Positions 37,111 to 50,106 of a stretch of 64,000 nucleotides of DNA are shown piece after piece. The stretch's first letter is position 1. Each line of letters begins with the position of its first letter. Source of the stretch: Thereva unica (taxonomy: Eukaryota; Arthropoda; Insecta; Diptera; Therevidae); assembly GCA_949987705.1 (NCBI GenBank), contig OX465282.1, positions 9,722,501 through 9,786,500 of the forward strand, in the 5' to 3' direction. The translations under genes were made by a program, and so were the position numbers. The notes below the pieces were generated by a model. It saw only the letters and a list, made by a program, of their open reading frames with translations. It was not told where the DNA came from and did not search any database.

Positions 37111-40100
37111 TTAGCTATAAGTTAGGACAACTTTTATTTTTCTATTTAATGTTCTGCTTCTAAGCTGCTATTATGATTTACACAAAACGCGAAAGTAATT
37201 CGTTCTCGCAATTATTATGGCTGTGTTAATTTTCTTAATAAACTTTATCAATGATAGGAAAGAAACTTCCTCACAGAAAATTGAAACGAAACAAAATGTT
37301 CAGCTTTTAATTAAATTAAACGCGAAGTAAATTGACTTAAATAACTTGAAAACCGCGTCAGATCAACAATCAGCAACAACAGGACGAAAGGAGACGGCTG
37401 CCAGGAAGTGGGGAATTCGCAGCGAATTAACATAATTAAAAGTTCTCTGGACTCGAGACTGTTGCATTGTGGAGGATCTATGTAGAGGCCATAACAATGG
37501 CGATAATATTATTGACTGGGCAGGATGTTAAAAAAGCACTGGCATCGAACGCCATCAGGCAGAAGAGCATTCGGTTTATTCCGGGCATAGTTCAGTGACT
37601 TTAAAGGATCCTATTTAAAGCCACTGCTCCTCCATATTTCCTTTCATTGCGTTTAACTTTCCCTTCAATGGTTCGTCCTGCGAGTTTCACTGCTCACGGC
37701 CCTAAGTTCCCGAAAAGAGACGCCCGACAAAATCCAGCCAGTGATACTTTGTCGTTCGTGGGGCCCGGGGTTTTCCCTAGAATATTGCAAATAAGCCTTG
37801 GCTGCGATGAATTAAGTTTAATTTGAGCTTATTAGAAGGGCACTCGACTTCCAATAAAGGGATTTGAAGGGATTATGCTTCACTGATTTTTCGCTTGTTA
37901 AAATGATTTCCTCAAGAGGAATGTACCAAATTTAAATGTTAAAATCCCCGCCTCATGAAAGGTCACGGCCTGTTACTAACTCGTTACGAGTACAGCCGGA
38001 GCTCTCTAAGCATTCTGCGTATAATTGTCATGTTTACCCCGACAACTGGAAAATTGAGGAAAAGGTATTTTTGAATTGGTGTAAATTTTATAAATTATGT
38101 ACGAAAGGAAATATGACGGATTATGCTAATCGAATTTTTTTAACAGCCCCCTCTAGCACAGCCATAAGGATTATCGGTTCTCTGTGAATAGGAGATTGTT
38201 GTATATATGTATTCATCATATGCTAAGTATTTGCTGGTAAACTCTTTCGCTACATACACGCTCTCGAAATCCTTGGCATGTGTTGAAATTTAATTGGGTT
38301 TTCAAAGTGTTTAGGATAATTATATTCTCTTAGGTGCAAGTGGGGTAATTTAAAATTGTGGCTGTCTGGCTTTAATCCAACTTTGTACATGACTAAGTGG
38401 ATATCGTGCTGGTAATAATGTTATAAAAGAAATTTACAAAAAAAAATCGCCCATGCTTTTGATATGAATGTAGATAGATGCAAAGCAGGTAAAACATATG
38501 GGTGACCTGACCCCCTGCGGTTCAAATTAGATTAGTGGATTTTTTCCCAAAAATTATGCAATATATGTTCAATTTTAAAATTGAAAATTGAATTTCATTA
38601 ATATAGTTCAGGAGCCCATGAACCTACGTTATAGAATAAAGGCTTTATATTTTTTGCGTAAGGTGACACCGTTTGGCTACTAGTTATTCACAGCGAACGA
38701 TACGTCAAAATGGTCGAATGTGCGTTCTGAACTAGGGAATCCAATCCCGCATCAAAATCAAAATCCCGCAAGGTCAACCAGGTCGACAATCCCGCGGATT
38801 CGCGGGATTTGCGGGACTGCAAAAAATCATAGATTTCGCTAATGTTCAGTTCAATCCACACAAGTGGCTTTACCAGTTAAAGTCCAGTTCATGTTCAGTT
38901 CGTGCTTGAAATTATTGTTGCTTTTACACCAGAAGTCAGGCATGCAAAAGTTCACTGGAATGGTATTCCACTATTCCAGTTGGTTACTCTCCTTTAAACG
39001 AGCTTTTACTCCAACTTCAGTTCGAGACCAGTTGGACGAACTGAGGTTTCTTTATGCTCAGTTGAATATGTGTAAATTGTATGCGAACTGAGCTGAGGTT
39101 AAAAGTTCAGGTCGCCAATTTGCTCGAACTTGCGCAGCTCAGCCGGTGAAGCCGAGGTATTTATTTAAAGCTTTTCAAAAAGCGTTCCGAATACGCAAGG
39201 CAGATATCGCCCCATTTCATTTGAAATAAGGTTTCCCTACTAGGGCCAGTATGAAAAACTGATAATGCTTACGTGCATTTTTTGAGCGATGCTCATGTGG
39301 AAACTCTTTCGGCACGCGCTTCATTAGCTACATGGGGTTCTTATAATCTGATGGGGTTTAAAAAGCTTAGGCTAAGCAGTTATAAGGTCTGTAACAGCAT
39401 AATGGCGCGATAAAATAGTGGGCGCCACTTATGCGAGGTATTACCCCCTTAGCCACAAGCCCGGAAGAGCATGACCAAGGAGCCAATACCATACATAAGA
39501 AATGAAAAGAAAATCCGGAACTCCTACGCCGGCCACACGGAGTTATCTAGCTCGCCGGAGGGGTCGTGGGGTGTGTGGCCGGGGCTTACCGCGGTTGGTT
39601 CACCACTTACCTGTGTCTGTGCAACTTTGACTTCCGTCCATCATTCTCCGGTCATCGCCTGAGCCGCGTCAAACCCTGAAAAGAAATGATCATCCCCCCC
39701 TCAACTATTCCACCAAAAAAATTTACCACAGGGACATTCTAAGGTTTATAATCATTTATTATATCTGTAAACCTCAACACAAACATTACATTGGGACCTT
39801 AACAATCACGACACTGATTAGTTGCCCGTGTCAAATATTAACAAGTAACTGATTCAATACATAAGTGTTACGTTATTTTTGGGACATGTGCATGAAGGAC
39901 AACAATAAAGCGCGCAGTACTGGCCAATACTCCTCGCTTTGTACAAACGAGATTACAATCAACAGAATCACTTAGAGAAAAAAACACATTTCCCGGAACC
40001 AACAAAGAACCAAATATTTCTGACAAGGGGCAACACAAATTCACAAATAATTAAAAAGAATATTATAAAGTTAATACTAACTACTATTAAAATTATTATT

Positions 40101-41979
40101 TTAGTAATAAATTTTTTTTTTTTTTAAATTAAAGCAAAAAGAAAATTATTTTGTGTAATTTTTTTGTGTGGTTTTTTTTTCTGATCCAGCTGGTGTGGAT
40201 GCACTATAGGTATTGCTTAATTACCTGACTATCGAACGGTATATCAATTGGTAGTAATGAAATATACAGTTCCGCCTTTATACTAGTGTCTGCTGTTTGA
40301 TAAACGTCATCTAATTTTCCGGCAACTTTTTTTCTATTTAAACCATATTCGCGTAATTTTGGATAATCTTCGGTCTGTTCTCCATCCCCCCTCGGTCTTC
40401 TGATTTCATACCTGTTACTTAGTCCACCAACTCTCCATTGCCTTCAGCCATTTCTCTACACGTTTTTCTCGTTTTTTTCTGAAATTTTGGTGACAGATAA
40501 ACGAAGAGTATTATAAACACAGGGTCCTTCCCCTCAAATAAATAAAACAGTTTGTACAGACCAATACCAATCCGCAATTTTCTCAAAAAAACTCTAATCA
40601 CGCAAAACACACTCCGAAATATGTATATCCGGAGCTATTAACTACAGGGCAAAACGCAATCCTTGTATCGCTGGTATCCCTTTCGGCACCTTCAAATTTC
40701 TCCAAATCCCTTTCTGACTTGTTAAATTCTTTCCCTTTTTCTTCTTATTTTTTTTTGTATTTTCGACTAGAATTCACCGCACCGAAATAGTCCTGTTTGT
40801 TGCTACTTCGGAACGAAATTGCTATTTTTTGGCAAATGAACTGAATAATGAAGGTTTTTGTCTTCCAGCCAGTCGTATGTGTTCAAAACTGATTTTTTCC
40901 TTTTTTATATAATCTTAAATTTTTCCGAACACAAACTTTTGCAGTATATTTCTGCATCCGTCAAAATTCGAACTTCCATTTTTTCTTTTTTTTTCATTTC
41001 TCCCCGCCTACCTTTTTGTTCCCAACCAACTACTCGATTTTCTTCCCCACAGTAATTTTTAGTCAGGTAGATATTTAGGCAAAACTGACCGTTACAGGTC
41101 TTAATAGCTCTAATACAATATACTTAATTTTAGTATGAAAAGCTTTGATTATGTGTGGCCCTCGCCCACATTTCTTCGTTACCAGCGACTGAGACACCCC
41201 TCCGACGTTTTGGGTTTTCAGGTGTACACTTACTCTGGGCAGACCCAATTATATTTTGGTATTTGTTAAATATAACGTATCTTCTGACGTCCAAGCGGGT
41301 CGCGACATTTGCTCTTTTTGTACCTTTGGCAGTGTACCGTTTTTAGTTGTTTGCATGAGCTCTGTTAAACCTACCCATTTTCGTTGAGTTGAGCAGAGTT
41401 GAAGTTTTTTAAAGAAAACTCTTAACTGGTGTCTATTTCCGTAACGTATAACTCGCGTTTAAGTATGGTTGAAATCTCATGGAAACTCGTTAATGGGCGC
41501 TGACTCTGAGATATCCCAGGGTAAACTCTGCATGGAAACTCAGTAGTTAATCACGTTCGGATACACGCCCTTAAATATATTTAGAAGATTTTGTGTTATT
41601 ACTCTATTGCTTAGTAGGCAGATATCTTCAATTATCGAATGTAAATATTTTATAGAGTCGACTGCTTTGCAGTCGCACAAACTGGTAACTGGCAAACAAA
41701 CTTTTGTCCACACATGAGCACGTCTGATTTTGGATCAATTGGTGTTCTGTGCCCAGATAGTTTTTACAAACGAAGTTTTTTCAAAATATCAAGTAGCTCA
41801 GATGAAATAGAATCACGCAGCTAAAATCGCGTCCGACCGGCAAGAACAGTCGCACGCAAGCAGTTCAAACTAGTTTCAAATCGGTCTCGTCTCTGTCGAC
41901 CAGTGTATGGATTCCCATTTCCGTACACGGGAAATCTCACGAAACAGTTGAGGGTGTCACAAAGTTATACTCGCAATGA
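37111..41979. other. No gene recognised (~4.9 kb)
   Basis: Several short frames (37936-38187, 38864-39091, 39471-39662, 40858-41055) show no domain. Near 38720-38815 TCCCGC and CGGGA phrases form small palindromes. Around 38840-39130 AGTTCA/GTTCAG is repeated irregularly. 39700-41050 is very AT-rich with T- and A-runs. A host exon cannot be excluded but none is supported. Confidence 0.45.
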
Positions 41980-42445
41980 TTTCCGCATATGGAGATCAAC
42001 GAAGATCTCAACTAACACCAAATTGCGGTTGTTCAACTCCATCGTTAAGGCAGTACTTTTGTACGGTTGCGAGACATGGAAAGTAACTCAATTCATCACA
42101 GGGCGCCTACAAGTCTTCATCAACAGATGCCTGCATCGTATCCTAAAAATCCGCTGGGAAGATAGAATTTCAAATGAAGAGTGATGGCGCCGTGCCGGCC
42201 AAGAAAGGATAGACGACCAAATCAGGCGAAGGAAATGGAATTGGGTTGGCCACACCTTGCGACGCGAAAACGAAAATCTAGCCAAACAGGCAAGAGTCCC
42301 GTCGAGTCAGAAGACCTAGAACAACGTCGAGCAGAAGCTGCAACAACTGGGAGATCCTGGTCGGAGCTGAGAGCTGTCACGCAAAACAGAGTCCGCTAGA
42401 GGGCAACTGTTTCCGCCCTATGTCCCATGAGGGATTAAAGGAGCG
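41980..42445 (+). pseudogene. RTE-like LINE, copy 3, 3' end only
   Basis: Starts F-R-I-W-R-S-T-K-I-S-T-N-T-K-L-R-L-F, aligned to the C-terminal third of the frame at 30464-32740, and runs to A-L-C-P-M-R-D-stop and GAGCGCAATGATGA. It has a TGA after I-S-N-E-E, a deletion around the 'G-R-P-R' segment and a TAG before the last block. 5'-truncated and dead. Confidence 0.85.
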
Positions 42446-42799
42446 CAATGATGAGTATAAAGGGCCTTTTCTGAGGCTTTCACATAAAAAAAATCCCTAA
42501 TAGAGGATGCACCCAGAACCTTCGCTTAACCAAACGTTTCTCGTGCACACATATATACCAATATGAGATCTGTACCAATATGAGGACAATTAGGCTATCG
42601 CGGGAAACCACATTTACGTGAAAAAATCCCGTGTGAAACTCCTTTTCATATGAGATAAAGCCGTCCGCAATTGAAGATATGTTGCAAGGGGCCGCCAAAC
42701 TTGAAAAATTTCTCTAGAGGACTCCAAGGTTCGATTTGGCCTGTACCTGGTGCCATTGGATGGATGGATTTTGATTTATTTTCATGTTCATTTAGTTAA
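42446..42799. other. No gene recognised
   Basis: Short gap between two LINE fragments, with no visible domain or repeat. Confidence 0.45.
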
Positions 42800-43900
42800 T
42801 TGTTGGCTCTATATTACAAAATCACTTCAAACGAAGTCGTCGATAAGGATTTGCATGGCGAAAAATATTTAGGAACCTTGTGGTACACTGAATCCAAACT
42901 CATCATGCATGATCAGATCAGATTTTACTCCGTCCTGTATGAAACTTTCGCATCCTGTGTACCTATCGAGCCGTTAAAATCATCCAGATCATCCCCACCG
43001 TGGTACAACAACGAGTTGAGACGTACCAAAAACCTGAAGAATAAACTCTGGAAAAACTACCTGAAGAAGAAAGACACTGCGAGTTTCGATGCATTTCTCA
43101 ATTGCTATGACCAATTTCATGCTCTCTCCGAAACCCTCTATAAAGAGTACCTCAGAAACATGGAAGGTAAAGTGTTTGGTGATTCCAGAGCATTCTTTCA
43201 ATTTATCAACACAAAGAAAAAAGTTGATAATTACCCTTGCACCATGAAATACGAGAACTCCCTTAGTTCTAATTCAGCAGAAATTTGTGACAATTTTGCA
43301 TCGTTCTTCCTCAAATCTTTCTCGTCCCCTGTATTCCAACCAGATGAAGACAATTTTCGACATATCAATGCAATCCAAGCGGCTCAAAACTTTTCCCTGT
43401 CTATAACCAGGGATGATATCTCGAAGCATATAAATGAACTTCCACAAGACTTTTCGTCCGGCCCTGATGGAGTCCCTCCAGCTGTTCTAAAATCCTGTGC
43501 AGGGGCCCTACTGTCTCCTCTTCTATGTTTATTTCAAAAATCCCTAAATAAAGGGCGCTTCCCAACCTTATGGAAGAACTCTTTTATAATACCCGTCCAT
43601 AAGAAAGGCTGTAAAAACGAAATATCTAATTATAGGCCAATTGCGAAGTTATCGTCTATACCAAAACTCTTCGAATCTATTATTTATTCTGCTATCGCCC
43701 CTATCTGCAAGAGGCTTATCTCAACAAACCAACATGGTTTTCTTGCAGCCCGTTCCACTACTACTAATTTACTGGAGTTCTCTTCACACACAATTAGAGG
43801 CTTTGTCACTGGCTGCCAAACTGACTGTGTCTATACAGATTTTAGTAAGGCTTTCGACAAGCTCTCCCACTCTATTATAGTTCTTAAACTAAAAAATTAG
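42800..43900 (+). pseudogene. LINE-D ORF2, first part (linker and RT)
   Basis: Shows P-P-W-Y-N-N-E-L, S-S-G-P-D-G-V-P-P-A-V-L-K, N-Y-R-P-I-A-K-L-S-S-I-P-K, Q-H-G-F-L-A-A-R-S-T and Y-T-D-F-S-K-A-F-D-K-L. The frame is lost at an A-run (43890-43896), and the stop at 43898-43900 follows at once. The family protein continues in the next frame. Only this one shift separates it from a continuous RT frame. Confidence 0.8.
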
Positions 43901-44922
43901 GCTTTCCGCATGCCCTTGTGGATTGGTTCCAGTCGTACTTAGCCGATAGAACCTACCAGATTCTATTCCGCGGAGTCAAATCGAAGAATATCGAAGCGTC
44001 CTCTGGAGTCCCGCAAGGCAGCCATCTTGGCCCTCTTCTTTTTATTTTATCAATTGACGATATTGTTACACTGCTAAAGCACTGTAAAATCCTTATTTAC
44101 GCTGATGACATCAAACTGTATCGCCACATAAGGAGTATAGAGGATTGCAAACTTCTGCAAGCAGATCTAAACACCTTCTATTCTTGGTGTTCCAACAACA
44201 ACCTTGTGCTTAATATTAGTAAATGCGAGATCATGACTTTCTGTAGGAAACGTGGTGTTATAACTTATGACTATACTTTCCTTGACAACAAGGTCTCCCG
44301 TACTGAATCTGTAATCGATCTTGGGGTTAGGTTAGAAAGTAAGTTGGATTTCTCCACCCACATCAATTATATCTCCTCCAAGGGCAATTCAGTCCTGGGA
44401 TTTATAAAAAGATGGTCCAAAGAGTTCAACAACCCCCTCGTCACTAAACACCTGTACGTATCTTTGGTTAGGCCTTTGCTTGACTACGCTTCCCAGGTAT
44501 GGTCTCCTTACTACTCCTCCCATGTTAGTAGAATCGAATCGGTTCAAAGGAAGTTCGTCCGGTTTGCACTCAGCCACCTCCCATGGGATGACCCACTCGC
44601 TCTTCCGCCTTATGAGAACAGACTTAAATTGCTCAACTTAAGCTCCCTTCATAAGCGCTGCGAGGTCGCTGACGTTATATTCGTTCATCGACTGATGAAT
44701 GACAAGGTGGACTCTGGTTTCTTAAGAAACCGCGCGTCATTTAGAGTGAATAACTACAACCTGAGAGGTGAACCTCTTTTGCACATTAATTCCTCTAACA
44801 CCAATTATGGCATGTTCGAACCCGTTAATCGCATGCTTATAAATACTAACAACAATAGGAGTGTGTTTAGCTTGCTAACCAGTGAAGTTGTCCTTAAAAG
44901 GACCCTTCTCAATGTGGCGTGA
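43888..44922 (+). pseudogene. LINE-D ORF2, second part (RT core to C-terminus)
   Basis: Continues as L-G-F-P-H-A-L-V-D-W-F-Q-S-Y-L, S-G-V-P-Q-G-S-H-L-G-P-L and the catalytic Y-A-D-D. Then come N-I-S-K-C-E-I-M-T-F, the H-I-N-Y-I...R-P-L-L-D-Y-A-S thumb region and a stop. The GTG at 43918 is not a genuine start. No RNase H domain is present. Confidence 0.8.
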
Positions 44923-45240
44923 CTCTCTACGTGCTCCACTTCCTTTTTAGTTTTGCATGCTCCTCTGTTTAATGTTTTTGATCTTTTATGTTTTTAATAT
45001 TTTATGTTTGCATGTCTCAGCTGAGCCACGGCAGTGGTAAATATTTCTCAGCCCTGCTGGGAAGTGTGCCTTCTGTCTTAGAAGGGAAACTCTATATATG
45101 TATATATATACATATATATATGTATGTATGTGTATGTATATATAGATTTTCATGCTTAGCTGTAAAGTGCGCCTTCTGTGCTAGAAGGGTTAACTCTAGA
45201 TATGATATATGGAAAATGCTCTAAGCGATGTTTTCGGGCA

Positions 45241-45965
45241 TTAGTATCCAACACAGTTACAGTAGACCCCGAGTAAAAATAAAAATGGGCTTACGGCGGG
45301 CGAATCACGGCCGCTTGGATTTTTAGGAGGGATATGACGGCTAAAAAATTTGAATGGCCAAGAAGTAAGCTGTGCACGCGGCCATTCCACGGGCAAATTT
45401 GAGCCAAAAAAGAATCTGCACCAAATGTATTGTTGAATTTGTTTTATGGGAGCTTAAATATTTTCGTTATGTACCATGAATGGTATTTTCGATTTATCCT
45501 ACAAGATTATCAATGCACAAGAGGTACGAGCTCGCCAGTCGTCGGTTTGTTGTATGTGAAGTATGTGGTGCGTGTTGATTTATATTTTAGCAGTCGAAAA
45601 AAATAAAACATTTAATTGTAGTGCGTTTATAGAATTTTTGAAATTTTCGAATTCAAAGATATGAGCACCGGATCACATGCTTTCCTCAATAAATATACGG
45701 TGAGTTTTGTTGGGAGCGAAGGTCACACATTGCCTCTGAAATGATTTCTTTTTTGAGTAGTTTGAGGCAGTCATATACAAGCCCGTCAACACTAGTGTGG
45801 AAGCAGACGATTAGTTGGCGGTTAGTTATCATATAGAATTTTTGAATTTACTAGATCTTCTAGGGATATCACTATGGGTACTGCAATTGAAAATTGCAGT
45901 GAGTTTGAAATATCAACCAGCCAAAGGTTTACAACTGCCCGCGGCTTGAAGTAAAAAAATGTATG
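45241..45965. other. No gene; one shared block
   Basis: CCCGAGTAAAAATAAAAAT-GGGCTTA at 45268-45293 also occurs at 8091-8118. The rest is unassigned. Confidence 0.45.
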
Positions 45966-45973
45966 AGCACCGC

Positions 45974-46853
45974 CAGGGGCGGCGCTTTCATAGGTGCAAA
46001 TGGTGCACTTGCACCGGGCGCAATTTCAGAAATTAATATTTTAAAAAATTGTAAGACTCCGAAAAAAAAAAAAAATTGAAAAAGTGTTCCCGTGCCCTCA
46101 TGGTCATATATTACAAGAAATTTACCTTCCGTGCCTTTTTCCATTGTCTTCTGCAAAGTGTGACCAACCCAATTCCATTTAGTTCGCCTGATTTCGTCGC
46201 ATATCCTTTCTTGGCTGGCACGGTGCCATAGTTCTTGCTTTGACGAGAAACACCTGGATCGCCTATGTTCTGAAGTTGGTGTAAGCGCCTTCTATGTCCA
46301 GTAAGGCTGTTAAGTGGACTGTTTTTTTCTAAGCAAGATTCTACCGTAGAAACTAATATGCAGTACAATAACCACGTCTTATCCTTCGAAATACGAATGC
46401 TTGGAGAACGACATAGAGATCTCTATTATGGAGATTCGAGTGTATAGTACTATAGATTTTCGGAGCCCCGGATTGTGGTGTAAGTGGTTAGGGAAGTGCA
46501 GCTAACACCGAAAGCCTTCTTGGACCATTAAACAGCATTAGCGGAGGAGTTTTGTGAAGTTAAAGCGTAAGCAAACTCATCAAAAAAGTAAAATCGCGAA
46601 GCAAATCCTGAATGGAGAAATCCTAAATGGAAGCGGCGTATGTATTTGCACCGGGCGCAACTGAACGGGGTGCAATTTTAGAATAAAGGTGAAGAAGATT
46701 TCCCGTGATGTCATTTTCATATATTAAAGGAGCTCCAAAGAGTGATTGTGTCTTTTTCCATTGTCTTTTACTGCGATCAAAAAGAGAACAGAAATTATGG
46801 GGGCGCAATATGGCATACTGCACCGGGCGCAAAGAAGTCAAACGCCGGACCTG
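45974..46853. mobile_element. hAT-type non-autonomous element, copy 2, carrying LINE fragments
   Basis: Collinear with 9333-10246 over nearly the whole length. Ends CAGGGGCGGCG and (reverse complement) CAGGTCCGGCG. The flanks AGCACCGC and AGCAAGAG agree in only 4 of 8 bases, so the target duplication is decayed or the ends are a few bases off. As in copy 1, the left end unit recurs internally (about 46635-46780). The LINE cargo (46151-46241 and about 46245-46345) is shared. Confidence 0.75.
46151..46345 (-). pseudogene. LINE fragments captured inside hAT copy 2
   Basis: On the minus strand: H-L-T-A-L-L-D-I-E-G-A (a LINE RT block), joined to E-L-W-H-R-A and R-R-T-K-W-N-W-V-G-H-T-L, which aligns with the RTE-like family (W-R-R-A...K-W-N-W-V-G-H-T-L). 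The order and spacing are not those of either parent element. Confidence 0.65.
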
Positions 46854-47004
46854 AGCAAGAGCAAGAGTCTTAACAGGAAGATGAATATGTCCCTACTAAA
46901 AAAATCTTCCGATACCTAGAAAAAAGAATTCTATTATTTCTAAAGTAATTTTTGGAACTTACACATATGTATAATAAGAGAAAAATATAGAAGTTAAGTA
47001 AGAA

Positions 47005-47852
47005 CCCGACTAGAATTCAATGTAAGGCATGCCTAAAGTTATGTACGGGCCTCATGAGGTAAACGTTCGGTATACCAGATTAGACTTGCCTCATGAACAC
47101 CTCATGTGGCCCTCATAGGGCAGTATAAGGCATACCAAAATTAAATTTGTTTTATGAATACCTTACGAGGGCCTCATACAAAATACCTGAGGCACTCCGC
47201 ATGCACTCTAAGATTAGGTTTTCATTAGGGAAATCTTACAAGGGCCTTATTTGGGAAAGAAGGTGTTCACCCCGTTAGGTATTATTGAGTAATTCCTTAT
47301 GAGGCCCATGTATGTATATTGATGAAATTTGATTGAAATTTTTCCCTTCATGATATAATTCACATGTAAAACCAAACTACTATGGTTAAGTAACAAAATG
47401 TGCTTAATCGCCATCAGACTTTTTAATAAATTGGTTTAATAAATTGTAAACTCATTTTTTTGTCAATCAGCAGTCATATATAGGCAAGCAAGTCATTTCA
47501 CGAGAGAATTTTTGTTTGTTTCCATATCCGCCGTAGTCGTTGTCCTTTAATCTGCTCTTGTCAAGTTTTACTGGTGAGTTATTCTTACCAGCGTCTATTA
47601 AGCCACGATACCTCGAAATGGGGAAAAACTGCCAATGATCTATCGCACGCCTTACATAATAAACGATAGGTACGCATTATATGGCCCTATCCATTTTTGC
47701 CTGATATGGCCCACATAAGGATTTTCTAGTTCGGCGGTAATAGGTGAAAAGCGTTACACTTTTCTTCTGGGCTTTATTAGGTTTCAACATTAGGGCCTAA
47801 CAGTCAAATTAGGCTAACCTCATCCGGACCGAACCAAGAAATTCTAGTCGGG
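47005..47852. mobile_element. Putative TIR element with CCTCAT subterminal repeats
   Basis: CCCGACTAGAATT at 47005-47017 is matched by the reverse complement ending at 47852 (AATTCTAGTCGGG). Inside, short palindromes and repeats such as GGCCTCATGAGG-like, CACCTCATGTGG and CCTTATGAGGCC cluster at 47035-47310. No transposase frame and no clear target duplication. Classification open. Confidence 0.45.
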
Positions 47853-49668
47853 AAACGTTTTGGTTACTTCATTGTGTAAAACCTCAAACTTATCCACGCA
47901 ATGATTTGATGCAAACTAACTATAGCATACTAAATAATTATAACACTAAAGTACAAACAGTAATTATCCAAGTTCACTCAACCCATCCCCTAACAGCGCC
48001 AAAAAAAAAAAACACAAGCAATTTTTTAAAGCAATCATAAAAACCCAATGGTGCTTCAGTTGCCGTCAAGTTGGTTATATTTACAACAACGAAACAAAAA
48101 AAAATAAAAGATTTAATCCCCTACAATTTATCCCCGTAACACAATAGAACTCAGTCAGAGCTTATCCTTCAAATAAAGGACTACTTGCATAGTCTATCGT
48201 ATAGCGACAATAATACTTGCCATACATTTACTACCCAACAATCCCCGAACTGAAAAAGAAAAACAACTTGAAGACCTAGTTTAAGGTCGGAATCGATTGC
48301 AATAAAGGAACTTCTTCCCGTCAAGGACGAAATGTATCTGCGAAAGAAAAAACTTAAAGATTATACCACTCCGAGTGGGGCAGAAAGGATATTTTTATTT
48401 CAGACATAAAAAATCCGTCCTTTCATAACTGATTAAACTATAAATATTTTACGATTAGATCAGGAGTTGATAGACCGGAAAATATTGATTCGGACCAAAC
48501 ATTCTGCCGCCTGTTTTTGTCTCGTGCTAAACAAATTTTTTATGGAATATGTCCTTCGTAGGTTTTACTTCGCCCCCCTATTTAAAAAAGGATCTGCCTT
48601 GCGGTTTGTTTATTCGATTTTATTGCATAATACATACATGAGATCGTGTTAATGTAGTCAATCACTGGTTGCTGAAAAATGACTCTTCCGTCATTTTTTT
48701 TACGATATTTTTACGACAAGGCCAAATCTTGATAAATCATCAAATTCGTAGCGTTCATAATGTAAATTGCAATACTACTAGTTGAAGTACAAAACGAGAC
48801 ACAATTTAAAACCTGTGCAGGTGTGTGTGTGTTTTTTTATTGAAACGATATCAAATGCCAATAAGTTTCCTGTTCAATTCGGTTTCCTTTACCATAGTTA
48901 TTGGCAGTTGGCCAGGATCTTGCTTTTTTAAAGGGAAAACCCCATGGACTCAGGAAAGCAATCAGTGCCCATTAAGCAGATAATGTAAAATTTGGCACAG
49001 AAGGTAACCAAATAAGAATTTTGAGCGGAATAATCGAGTCGATTATTGTGTGTACTTCAGCGTTCTTATAGTGGTTGGAACGTCATGATGGAAGCTGTTG
49101 AATCTTAGCCAAATGCCTTAAAGGCGAAATTGCAGCAATCAAAATCTCCATTGTAAAAACATTCAGTTGCTTGTGAACAGAACTTGTTGTTAAATTATGC
49201 GCTTGTAAACGTCTGTAAGATTTTATTTGTTTTTTTTTTGTTTTTTTATATTTAGCAAACAATTAATGTTTCTCCATATGACAGCTATGCGGTATTATTC
49301 TTCTTTACCCCTCTTAGGAGCATAGAGAGGGCTTCCACAAAGCTCCTTCGTCGGACTCTGTTATGAGCTATTCTCTTAATTTCAAACTTGGATTAGGGTT
49401 TTATAGACAATGTGTAGCAGAGACGTGTGTATATTCCTTCCTCGCGCAGAAAATTTGTCAGGCTCCCTTTCCATCACACTTACCCAAACGTAACATCATA
49501 TTCGGGGGTCTGTGAAAATTGTAACGGGCGTCCTATGGGACTTAGGCCACCTGGGCACCTTTCATAAAACCGCTGAAACCAAGCTGAAACCTCCTCCAAG
49601 AAAATGTTTGGTGGAACGATAAACAAATATTGTCAGCCTAAAAATAGTGAAAAAAAGCAAAGAAAACA
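47853..49668. other. No gene recognised
   Basis: AT-rich, with A-runs near 48001 and 48100. The frame at 48467-48652 has no domain. Nothing assignable. Confidence 0.45.
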
Positions 49669-49672
49669 ATAA

Positions 49673-50102
49673 TTACTCCGTTTATGACTAGGTTGAAAAG
49701 TTGAGTCGAGATTGAGTTGAAATTTCGATCACCGTATATGATGATGAGTTGAGTTCACTTTGGGTTGAAAGACAGTTGAATTGATATCAAGACATAACCT
49801 CAAATTTTTGTGTGAAATTCTCATTTATAGATACGTAAAAATTCAGAACGGAATAATTTATTGTTCCTGTGTCAGAAAAAACATTGAACACAAAATTAAC
49901 ACCGAAAGCGGGCTCCACGGATAGTAAACAAACAAAACAAATGTCGCTTCAACTGAATTTCAACTCAACCCGCCTATATGAGGCAAAATATCAACTTGAT
50001 CCAGGTAGGAGAGCTAAGTTGGGTTGAGTGGACCCAGTTTCAACTCGACATCCGTTTATGACTGGGTTGAACCTGGGTTGAATCTAGTCATAAACGGGGT
50101 AA
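49673..50102. mobile_element. MITE, 430 bp, ends TTAC(T/C)CCGTTTATGACTAG
   Basis: Left TTACTCCGTTTATGACTAG and right (reverse complement) TTACCCCGTTTATGACTAG form ~22-bp TIRs. ATAA at 49669-49672 and 50103-50106 fits a target duplication. The interior is full of GTTGA/TCAAC phrases in both orientations. Non-coding. Confidence 0.7.
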
Positions 50103-50106
50103 ATAA

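Larger units (their letters stand above)
42800..45240 (+). mobile_element. Jockey/CR1-group LINE (LINE-D), 5'-truncated
   Basis: Two consecutive frames, 42800-43900 and from about 43890 to 44922, together form one ORF2 lacking the endonuclease. A ~300-bp 3' UTR follows. It contains an alternating TA/TG microsatellite (45093-45142), and the phrase GTGCGCCTTCTGTGCTAGAAGGG is similar to one about 110 bp before it. The 3' boundary is approximate. Confidence 0.75.

Noticed and set aside
45093..45142. Promoter-like TATA cluster
   Set aside because: The TATATA/TGTATG run is a microsatellite in the 3' UTR region of LINE-D.
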